From positions 1-13,614 of the forward strand of contig CACXFX010000043.1 in NCBI GenBank assembly GCA_902767055.1: a stretch of 13,614 nt of DNA. The letters are read 5' to 3'. A program made the position numbers and the translations under genes. Shown here one piece after another: positions 8,295 through 13,614 of the stretch (positions within the stretch are counted from its first letter, which is position 1; each line of letters begins with the position of its first letter). This stretch comes from an uncultured Pseudomonadota bacterium (GTDB taxonomy: Bacteria > Pseudomonadota > Alphaproteobacteria > RF32 > CAG-239). The notes beneath the pieces were generated by a model that was given only the letters and a program-made list of their open reading frames with translations, had not been told where the DNA came from and made no database searches.

Positions 8295-8833
8295 TATTCT
8301 TTCTCCATGAAACAATCCAAAGCTTTAATCACGCGGCTGACCGTATTTTCAACACGTTCGTTTCTGGTTTCAACAATAATGTCAGCCTCTTGATAATAAG
8401 GATATTCTTCTTTGATATAATTTTCAAGTTTTTGCTTGAGTGTTTCTTCGGAGCCTTGCAAAAACGGCCTTTGCTTCCGTCCGTAGGTGCGATGATAAAG
8501 CGTATCTATATCCGCCTTGAGCCAAATTGTTAAAGCTTTTTGCTTGGCAAGCTCACGCGTTTGCTGAGCGACGAATGATCCGCCGCCTGAAGCCAAGACA
8601 CAAGGTGCGGATAAAAGCAATCGCTTCATAATACGCATTTCACCATTTCGATATTCTTCTTTTCCGAAACATTTCAAGACGTCAATCAAAGAAAGACCGG
8701 ATGCTTTTTCTATTTCTCTGTCACCGTCAACAAAAGGTAAATCAAGTTTTTGCGCCAATCGTTTTCCGACACTTGTTTTACCGCTACCCATCAAACCGAC
8801 AAGTAAAATGATTTTATTAATGTTTTTTTTCAT
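8294..8833 (-). CDS. aroK: Shikimate kinase
   Basis: Phosphorylates shikimate at the 3-hydroxyl with ATP, a step of chorismate and aromatic amino acid synthesis, in the cytoplasm. The 179-residue protein has Walker A GLMGSGKT (13-20), the shikimate-binding DGD (36-38) and Arg62, the triple glycine ASGGGS (81-86) and the lid RPFL with Arg122. The frame stays open to an ATG at 8899, but a good promoter (8868-8896) lies inside that extension, so I chose the ATG at 8833, which leaves a leader of about 28 bases and a normal family length. The ribosome binding site is weak (AAAGAAG). In many alphaproteobacteria aroB follows aroK; here rph follows with a one-base overlap, and aroB is not in the window. 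Confidence 0.94.
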   Translation of the reverse strand: MKKNINKIILLVGLMGSGKTSVGKRLAQKLDLPFVDGDREIEKASGLSLIDVLKCFGKEEYRNGEMRIMKRLLLSAPCVLASGGGSFVAQQTRELAKQKALTIWLKADIDTLYHRTYGRKQRPFLQGSEETLKQKLENYIKEEYPYYQEADIIVETRNERVENTVSRVIKALDCFMEKE

Positions 8834-8867
8834 TTTTTTAACGCTTCTTTTAACAAAATATGTCAGT

Positions 8868-8896
8868 ATCATAACCATATTAGAACCATATATCAA
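8868..8896 (-). promoter_or_regulatory. Promoter of the aroK-rph-rdgB-addB-addA(-trxA) block
   Basis: On the minus strand, TTGATA (8891-8896) is followed after exactly 17 bases by TATGAT (8868-8873). Each box differs from the sigma-70 consensus by one base. Transcription would start near 8861, about 28 bases before the aroK ATG at 8833. The position in the short divergent gap agrees with a head promoter. I saw no equally good plus-strand promoter in the same gap. Confidence 0.6.
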
Positions 8897-8918
8897 CATT
8901 TTTTAGAAGGTAATTACC

Positions 8919-9056
8919 ATGAAACAAAAAAATTATAAATGGGTGATTTATACTGTTTTATTTATTTTAATCGGCGCTGTTTTATTTTTAAGCTTTAAGG
9001 ATATAACCCCGATTGCCAAGCGTGTCGAACAAGATATTAGTGTCAATATGCGTTAA
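8919..9056 (+). CDS. Small single-pass membrane protein (45 residues), upstream of xerD
   Basis: An ATG at 8919 with AGAAGG eight bases upstream opens a 45-codon frame ending in TAA at 9054-9056. The protein has a short positive N terminus (MKQKNYKW), one hydrophobic helix at about residues 9-26 rich in Val, Leu, Ile and Phe, and a short polar tail containing KDITPIAKRVEQDI. The lysines before the helix suggest N-in topology with the tail in the periplasm. It is the first plus-strand gene after the divergent gap and stops four bases before the xerD ATG, which has no clear ribosome binding site of its own; translation of xerD may depend on it. I recall similar tiny proteins, with D-I-x-P after the helix, next to xerD in other alphaproteobacteria, but cannot confirm this here. 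Function unknown. Confidence 0.65.
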   Translation: MKQKNYKWVIYTVLFILIGAVLFLSFKDITPIAKRVEQDISVNMR

Positions 9057-9060
9057 ACAA

Positions 9061-9960
9061 ATGACTGATGAACTCTCGCTTTTTTTGGATATGATGGCTG
9101 CCGAACGTGGTCTGGCAACCAACACTTTAAAAGCTTACGAACGTGATATCACTCAATTTTTGAGTGAGGAAAAAATTAATCCACAAAACATAAAAATTGA
9201 GCATATTTCGCATTTTATCCGTCACTTAAGCGAGCAATCCAGAGCTGTCAGAACAATCAACCGAAAGCTTTCCGCGATTCGTGATTTTTGCAAATTTTTA
9301 TTACAGGAAAAAATCTTAAAAGATAACCCTTTACCTGATATTATTACGCCTAAAAAAGAACGGCCTTTGCCAAAATTTTTAACCTCCGAAACATTAGAAA
9401 TACTTTTTCAAACAGCTAAAAATCAAAATTATATCGGCTATCAGCGTGCCGCGGTTATTTTAAGGTTGATATATGTTACGGGTTTAAGGGTGTCCGAAGC
9501 TTTATCCTTAAACTTGACCGACATTTCACATGAAAAAAAACAAATCTTTGTAAAAGGCAAGGGAAATAAGGAACGAATCGTCTTTTTTGACGATGAGACA
9601 AACAAACTTTTATTTGATTATTTTCAAAATATTCGCCCTTTTTTATTAAAAGATAAAAAAAATCCGTTTGTTTTTCCCTCTCAAAGTGCAAAAGACGGAC
9701 ACTTGACACGCGATTCTTTTTTTAAGACCTTAAAGAAACTTTCGAGTTTGAGCGGCATATCACCTTCACTTGTTTGTCCGCACGCATTGCGCCATTCATT
9801 TGCGACCAATTTAATCAATCATGATGTTTCATTACGTTCCGTTCAAAAAATGCTTGGACATGAAAATATTTCAACAACGGAAATATATACCCATATTGCA
9901 TCAAGCAAAATCATTCACGACGTTTTTGAAAAACATCCGTTAAAAAATTTAAGCAAATAA
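9061..9960 (+). CDS. xerD: Site-specific tyrosine recombinase XerD
   Basis: Cytoplasmic recombinase which, with XerC, resolves chromosome dimers at the dif site near the terminus. The protein is 299 residues from the ATG at 9061, the normal Xer length. The N-terminal core-binding domain (about 1-90) starts LSLFLDMMAAERGLATNTL and includes the helix pattern RTINRKLSAIRDF. The catalytic set is complete: Arg143 (TGLRVSEAL), Lys167 (KGKGNKER), His241 and Arg244 (HALRHSFAT), His267 (LGHENIS) and the nucleophile Tyr276 (TTEIYTHI). The C terminus has the HPLK form of the usual HPR. XerD rather than XerC rests on the MMAAERG start and the position divergent from aroK; this is likely, not certain. The frame is open upstream to a TTG at 9013, but that would overlap the small membrane protein and adds no family residues. 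Confidence 0.88.
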   Translation: MTDELSLFLDMMAAERGLATNTLKAYERDITQFLSEEKINPQNIKIEHISHFIRHLSEQSRAVRTINRKLSAIRDFCKFLLQEKILKDNPLPDIITPKKERPLPKFLTSETLEILFQTAKNQNYIGYQRAAVILRLIYVTGLRVSEALSLNLTDISHEKKQIFVKGKGNKERIVFFDDETNKLLFDYFQNIRPFLLKDKKNPFVFPSQSAKDGHLTRDSFFKTLKKLSSLSGISPSLVCPHALRHSFATNLINHDVSLRSVQKMLGHENISTTEIYTHIASSKIIHDVFEKHPLKNLSK

Positions 9961-9970
9961 GAGGTTCGAT

Positions 9971-10492
9971 TTGAAAAAAGATATTATTGACCACAACAAA
10001 AAAGCACGCGGACTGACAAAAATCTCAGACGATATCGGCGATATGGCCCAAAAGCTTTTAGGTAAACACGGATTTATTGAAATCGATATCATAAAAAATT
10101 GGAACAAGATTGTCGGAGAAGACATTGCTCAAAACAGTTTGCCTCAAAAAATCGATTTTAAAAAAGACAGTCGCGAAAACGGGACACTTTATTTGCTGAC
10201 ATCATCCGGTGCTTTTGCTTTGGAAATTTCGCACCGACAAAATTTAATTGTTGAAAAAATCAACACATATTTCGGTTATAAAGCCATCAACCAAATCAAA
10301 ATAATCCAAACAGGAGAGTTTTTAGCTCAAGAACCTGTAAAATCTGCGGATATTGAAAAGAAAACACTTGTCAGCAAGTGCGAGCAAACTTATATTGACA
10401 CCATAACATCTTCAATAAAAGATACAGAGTTGAAAAATCGTCTGGCGTCACTCGCAAAAAGCGTACTTGCCACTCAAAAAAAGGAGAATTAG
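9971..10492 (+). CDS. DUF721/DciA-family protein
   Basis: A 173-residue cytoplasmic protein with the DUF721 fold in its first two thirds: NWNKIVGEDIAQNSLP (43-58), with the conserved Trp44, Gly49 and Pro58, then GTLYLLTSSGAFALEIS (71-87) and a final helix-strand unit ending QIKIIQTG. Members of this family called DciA load the replicative helicase DnaB in bacteria that lack DnaC, and this role is plausible here but inferred. The last 50 residues are Lys- and Glu-rich and probably flexible. The start is TTG at 9971, six bases after AGAGG; no in-frame ATG exists before residue 25. It begins 10 bases after xerD and ends 2 bases before the DsbA-like gene. In many alphaproteobacteria this gene and a dsbA-like gene precede smc. 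Confidence 0.82.
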   Translation: MKKDIIDHNKKARGLTKISDDIGDMAQKLLGKHGFIEIDIIKNWNKIVGEDIAQNSLPQKIDFKKDSRENGTLYLLTSSGAFALEISHRQNLIVEKINTYFGYKAINQIKIIQTGEFLAQEPVKSADIEKKTLVSKCEQTYIDTITSSIKDTELKNRLASLAKSVLATQKKEN

Positions 10493-10494
10493 AC

Positions 10495-11274
10495 TTGGAA
10501 AAATTTGTACATCGCCTGAGTTTTTTAATCAGCGTTGCTTTGGTTTATGTCTTTGGCGCATACACATATTTATCATTTAAAGGTTTTGTATACGAAAACG
10601 GCGAATTCGTTTTGGTTAAAAAAGCCAATGCCGGTTTTTTTGATAATTTAAAACAAAATGATGATGTTGATGAAGTCCCCGCACCTTTTGCTGAAGCCGT
10701 GCAACCGCATCTTGCACTCAACTTACCTCAAAATTTTATTACAGGCGATGACGATGCGCCCTTAAGCATTTACGAATTTTCATCTTTGGGTTGCACACAT
10801 TGTGCTGATTTTCATCTTAACCTTTTACCGAAATTAAAAGAAAAGTACATTGATACCGGAAAGCTTAAAGTTGCATTTGTACATTTTCCGCTCGATAAAC
10901 GTTCGATGCAGGCAGCCATGCTCGCTGAATGTTTTAACGGGCAAAAACGCGCAGATTTTATTAAACTTGTTTTTTCAAAACAACGTGAATGGGTCTTGGC
11001 TGCTGAGCCGACAAATTATTTGCTCGGTTACGCGGTTAAAAACGGTTTAACGCAAAATGCGGCAGAACGTTGCCTTAAAAATGATGCCATTGCCAAAGAG
11101 ATTATATTTAACCGCCAAGAAGCTATTGATAAACTTTCCATTCAAGGAACACCGGCCTTTTTAGTCAAGTCCGATGATAAAAGTGAAATTATTTACGGAA
11201 TTTCAAACATCAATGAGCTTAAAGGTTATTTGGATAAAAGATTATCAGATTTTTCTGATGAAGAGGAAGAATGA
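10495..11274 (+). CDS. DsbA-family thiol:disulfide oxidoreductase, membrane-anchored
   Basis: A 259-residue protein with an N-terminal hydrophobic helix (about 9-28) that could be an uncleaved anchor or signal, then a linker of about 55 residues, then a thioredoxin-fold domain with a helical insert. The active site is C-T-H-C (Cys100 and Cys103) in SSLGCTHCADFH, and the cis-proline is Pro220 in IQGTPAFLV. Two further cysteines (146 and 193) could form a structural disulfide. The domain should work in the periplasm, oxidising or isomerising disulfides; which substrates and whether DsbB reoxidises it cannot be seen. The start is TTG at 10495, eight bases after AAGGAG, two bases behind the DUF721 stop. 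The C terminus is very acidic and overlaps atpI by four bases. Confidence 0.88.
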   Translation: MEKFVHRLSFLISVALVYVFGAYTYLSFKGFVYENGEFVLVKKANAGFFDNLKQNDDVDEVPAPFAEAVQPHLALNLPQNFITGDDDAPLSIYEFSSLGCTHCADFHLNLLPKLKEKYIDTGKLKVAFVHFPLDKRSMQAAMLAECFNGQKRADFIKLVFSKQREWVLAAEPTNYLLGYAVKNGLTQNAAERCLKNDAIAKEIIFNRQEAIDKLSIQGTPAFLVKSDDKSEIIYGISNINELKGYLDKRLSDFSDEEEE

Positions 11275-11567
11275 CAAAGACTCCGAAAGACATTGCTGCA
11301 ATGAGTGCAAAAATTAAGGCTTTTGAACAAAAAAAAGCTTTGAAAGAAGCTGAGATATCAGAAAGTTCGCGTGATAAAGGTGCTGTGACCGGATTTCAAT
11401 TGAGTATTGAATTGGTTGCCGGGGTTCTTGTCGGTGCGGCAATGGGATATTTTTTAGATTCGGTATTTAACACGCGGCCGGTTTTACTTGCCTTTTTAAC
11501 TGTTTTGGGCGGTGCGGCAGGTGTTTTGAATATATACAAATCTTCAAAAGAGGAACTTAAGGACTGA
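11271..11567 (+). CDS. atpI: ATP synthase accessory protein I (AtpI/AtpZ type)
   Basis: A small (98 residues) membrane protein encoded first in many atp operons and thought to help assemble the c ring. The N-terminal 40 residues are charged and probably cytoplasmic. Two hydrophobic helices follow: ELVAGVLVGAAMGYFLDSVF (about 47-66) and PVLLAFLTVLGGAAGVLNIY (about 70-89), joined by a short turn; the glycine-rich first helix and the L-G-G-A-A-G of the second are the family signature. The ATG at 11271 overlaps the stop of the DsbA-like gene (ATGA), with a GAAGAGGAAG ribosome binding site lying inside that gene. It stands directly before the a-subunit gene, which settles the identity. Confidence 0.88.
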   Translation: MTKTPKDIAAMSAKIKAFEQKKALKEAEISESSRDKGAVTGFQLSIELVAGVLVGAAMGYFLDSVFNTRPVLLAFLTVLGGAAGVLNIYKSSKEELKD

Positions 11568-11574
11568 AAACATT

Positions 11575-12297
11575 ATGGCAAACCCCTTGGAACAATTTGA
11601 AATCAAGCCGATTATTCCCATTCATACGCAATCGTTTGATATTTCGTTTTCAAACTCATCATTGGCGATGGTTATATCTGCCGTTTCAATTGTCCTTTTA
11701 TTTGGTTTTTGTTTAAGAAAACGCACATTGATTCCAAACCTTTTACAATCGATTCCCGAGGCATTGTACGAATTTATTTATAACCTTGTCCGGACGAATG
11801 TCGGTAAAGACGGTTTAAAATATTTTTCGTTTATTTTCTGTCTGTTCTTATTTATTGCATTTGGTAATTTATTCGGGCTTTTTCCGTACAGTTTTACATT
11901 TACTTCGCATGTTGCGGCCGTCGGTGCATTATCCGTCTTGGCACTTTTGTTTAACATAATCGTCGGAATTAAGAAGAAAAAGCTTGGTTATTTACGCACT
12001 TTTTTACCTAAAGGCATTCCATACGCTTTAGCGCCGCTTGTCGTACCGATAGAAGCTATTTCACTCATTTCAAAACCGTTTAGTTTAACGGTTCGTTTGG
12101 TCGCCAATATGACGGTCGGCCACATTATGCTTAAGATTTTGGGCGGTTTTGTTGTTGCGCTCGGCATTTTGGGTGTCGTACCGCTCTTTTTTCAATCGCT
12201 TATTATTATTTTTGAAATCTTTATTGCTATTTTGCAAGCGTTCATATATACTGTGCTGAGCTGTATATATTTAGGCGACGCTTTGCGTTCACATTAA
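11575..12297 (+). CDS. atpB: ATP synthase Fo subunit a
   Basis: The proton channel of ATP synthase in the inner membrane: 240 residues with five or six hydrophobic helices. Protons pass between this subunit and the rotating c ring. The essential arginine is Arg174 in FSLTVRLVANMTVGH, equivalent to Arg210 of E. coli, preceded by VPIEAISLISKP, where Glu160 sits in the usual place. The last helix has AILQAFIYTVLSCIYLGDA, the standard end, including the conserved Gln. The N-terminal LEQFEIKPIIPI is typical of alphaproteobacteria. The gene starts 7 bases after atpI with only a distant AAGGA, so its translation may be coupled to atpI. Nothing essential is missing. Confidence 0.96.
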   Translation: MANPLEQFEIKPIIPIHTQSFDISFSNSSLAMVISAVSIVLLFGFCLRKRTLIPNLLQSIPEALYEFIYNLVRTNVGKDGLKYFSFIFCLFLFIAFGNLFGLFPYSFTFTSHVAAVGALSVLALLFNIIVGIKKKKLGYLRTFLPKGIPYALAPLVVPIEAISLISKPFSLTVRLVANMTVGHIMLKILGGFVVALGILGVVPLFFQSLIIIFEIFIAILQAFIYTVLSCIYLGDALRSH

Positions 12298-12320
12298 CAT
12301 TAAAAGAAAGGAAAAAAATT

Positions 12321-12542
12321 ATGGAACCGATAGCTTACATTTCTGCTGCAATTTGCGCTGTTTCAATGGTTGTTGCCGCATGGGGCGTGACAAAACTTTG
12401 GACAACGATGATTGAAACGGTCGGTCGCAATCCTCAGGTCAAAAAAGAAGTCGACATCTACGGATGGGCGGGTTTTGCCGCGATTGAGGCCATTGCATTG
12501 TACGCATTAGTGGTTGCGCTCGTCATTTTGACAGGAAAATAG
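12321..12542 (+). CDS. atpE: ATP synthase Fo subunit c
   Basis: Forms the rotating proton ring; 73 residues, two helices joined by the polar loop ETVGRNPQVKKEV. The proton-binding carboxylate is Glu56 in AAIEAIALYALVVALVIL, the position of Asp61 in E. coli, and the loop Arg-Asn-Pro (36-38) that meets the central stalk is present. No Gln or Ser/Thr is found where sodium-binding rings have their ligands (Val23 and Ala57 here), so a proton ring is expected. The inner helix is unusual: aligned on the loop, the normal G-x-A/G-x-G-x-G packing motif reads V18-x-A20-x-G22-x-T24, with Trp21, Lys25 and Trp27 close by. It has a good GAAAGGA ribosome binding site after a 23-base gap, which fits the high expression this subunit needs. 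Confidence 0.94.
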   Translation: MEPIAYISAAICAVSMVVAAWGVTKLWTTMIETVGRNPQVKKEVDIYGWAGFAAIEAIALYALVVALVILTGK

Positions 12543-12552
12543 TTATACTTTA

Positions 12553-13026
12553 ATGCCGCAACTTGACCCTTCAACATTTATTTCGCAAATCTTTTGGCTT
12601 ATTATCACATTTTTAAGCCTGTGGTTTGCAATGTCTTGGTTGATTATCCCCAAGATTGCGGCTGTTATTGAAGAACGCCGTTTGAAAATTGAGGATGACG
12701 TCCAAAAGGCTGAAAGTATCAATAAACAAGCGCTCGAAACACTTGAAAGATATGAAAAAAGTTTGGCAAAAGCCAAGGCTGAAGCCGCAAATGAAATTGA
12801 ACAGACAAAAGCGCGTGTTCAAGCTGAAATTGAATTGAAAAAAGCTGAGGTTCATCAACTTTTGGATGAGAAAATTTCTCAAAACACGCGCATTCTTGCG
12901 ACTGAACGAGCCGAAACGATGCAAGCAATAGATGAAGTTTCATCAAAGGCGGCGGCACTGATTATTGAAAAACTGGGCTTAACCGACTTAACCCAAAAAG
13001 ATAAAAAGGATACCACCCTTGAGTGA
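12553..13026 (+). CDS. atpF': ATP synthase Fo subunit b'
   Basis: One of the two different peripheral-stalk subunits found in alphaproteobacteria, cyanobacteria and chloroplasts, where b and b' pair to hold F1 against rotation. At 157 residues it has the diagnostic start MPQLDPSTFISQIFWLIITF, one membrane helix (about 9-33), then PKIAAVIEERRLKIEDDVQKAE, the signature of b', and a long Ala/Glu/Lys/Gln coiled coil to about residue 140 with a short tail. The ATG at 12553 is 10 bases after atpE with no close ribosome binding site; the nearest AGGA is in the end of atpE. Its stop codon overlaps the following b gene by eight bases. It differs from the next gene by having almost nothing before the membrane helix. 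Confidence 0.94.
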   Translation: MPQLDPSTFISQIFWLIITFLSLWFAMSWLIIPKIAAVIEERRLKIEDDVQKAESINKQALETLERYEKSLAKAKAEAANEIEQTKARVQAEIELKKAEVHQLLDEKISQNTRILATERAETMQAIDEVSSKAAALIIEKLGLTDLTQKDKKDTTLE

Positions 13027-13614
13027 TACAACTTTTGAAAACGAAACACCGTCCGACATAATCGATGCCACTCAAAATGCCGTGATTGAGGCTGTCAGTA
13101 ATGTTTCAGAGATGATTGAAAAAACATCTGATGAAAGTACTTTTTCTACCTATCACTCGTCTGAAATTTTTTATCTTTCGGCTGAATTTTGGGTCGGTAT
13201 GGCCTTTGTCTTGGTTGTTGTTGCTCTGATAAAACCTGTTTCAAAAGCGCTTAAAGCATTGCTTATCAAACGCCGCGACAGAATTATAGCCGAACTTGAT
13301 GAAGCAGCCGCCTTAAAGTCTGAGGCTCAAATGCTTTTGGCTAAATATGAGCGCCTGTTTTTAAATGCAAAAAAAGAAGTTGATGCCATCGTTTCAGAAA
13401 CATCAAACAATATGATTGCTTTTGAAAAAGAGCAAAAGCAATCCCTTGAAACCGAACTTGAACAAAAAAAGAGGCAAGTGCAAAAACAAATTGATGGAGA
13501 AATTGAAAAAACACGAAGCGCCCTAAATGCCCAAATCACGAACAAAACAATAGCCATTGTGACACAAAAATTAAATGAAAACTTGACCCAAAAGCAAAAA
13601 TCAAAGTTGATTGA
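13019..13614 (+). CDS. atpF: ATP synthase Fo subunit b (3' end cut off)
   Basis: The frame starts at a TTG (13019), eight bases after AAGGA, overlaps the end of the b' gene by 8 bases and stays open to the window edge (198 codons). The protein has a polar, acidic N-terminal segment of about 50 residues (begins MSDTTFENETPSD), a membrane helix at about 55-71 (FWVGMAFVLVVVALIKPV), then the b-subunit pattern KALLIKRRDRIIAELDEAAALK and a long coiled coil rich in Glu, Lys and Gln. With b' it forms the peripheral stalk. The N-terminal segment is longer than usual; an ATG at 13112 would shorten it to about 20 residues but lacks a good ribosome binding site. The stop codon is just beyond the window. 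Confidence 0.9.
   Translation, partial: MSDTTFENETPSDIIDATQNAVIEAVSNVSEMIEKTSDESTFSTYHSSEIFYLSAEFWVGMAFVLVVVALIKPVSKALKALLIKRRDRIIAELDEAAALKSEAQMLLAKYERLFLNAKKEVDAIVSETSNNMIAFEKEQKQSLETELEQKKRQVQKQIDGEIEKTRSALNAQITNKTIAIVTQKLNENLTQKQKSKLI

Noticed and set aside
12543..12958. Minus-strand frames opposite the b' gene.
   Set aside because: Antisense shadows of the low-complexity coiled-coil coding sequence.
1..13614. Search for CRISPR arrays, insertion sequences, tRNA genes, phage or defence genes.
   Set aside because: No regularly spaced repeats, transposase motifs, terminal inverted repeats, tRNA-like cloverleaf or CCA end was seen. XerD is the only recombinase and is the housekeeping type, not an integrase of a mobile element.

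Overview
The window looks like chromosomal DNA from an AT-rich alphaproteobacterium. Three things point there: an AddAB (not RecBCD) pair of alphaproteobacterial type followed by trxA; a separate ATP synthase Fo cluster, I-a-c-b'-b, containing the b' subunit; and a xerD gene divergent from aroK. The low GC and short intergenic gaps suit an uncultured, possibly host-associated lineage. The shikimate and DNA-repair genes are intact, so this is not a strongly reduced genome. I cannot place the order from the sequence alone.

Layout. At the left edge is the 5' end of a minus-strand gene for an exported protein (1-62), preceded by a roughly 230-base leader. The leader carries its own intrinsic terminator (97-132), other hairpins and a candidate promoter (265-296). 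From 360 to 8833 runs a minus-strand block read right to left: aroK, rph, rdgB, addB, addA, trxA. The first five genes overlap at their stop/start codons. A strong promoter (8868-8896) starts the block and an intrinsic terminator (304-336) ends it.

From 8919 to the right edge everything is on the plus strand and closely packed: an unlisted 45-residue single-pass membrane protein, xerD, a DUF721/DciA-family protein, a membrane-anchored DsbA-like oxidoreductase, then atpI, atpB, atpE, the b' gene and the b gene, which runs off the window. No terminator is visible inside this run.

Functional reading. The left block mixes end resection of DNA breaks (AddAB), nucleotide-pool cleaning (RdgB), tRNA 3' processing (RNase PH), aromatic precursor synthesis (AroK) and thiol redox (TrxA). 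The right block joins chromosome maintenance (XerD, DUF721/DciA) and envelope disulfide chemistry to the membrane sector of ATP synthase. Most genes are ordinary core genes. The less ordinary points are the attenuator-like leader at the left edge, the small membrane protein before xerD, a c subunit with a poor glycine motif, a b subunit with a long N-terminal extension, and repeated TTG starts in the right block.
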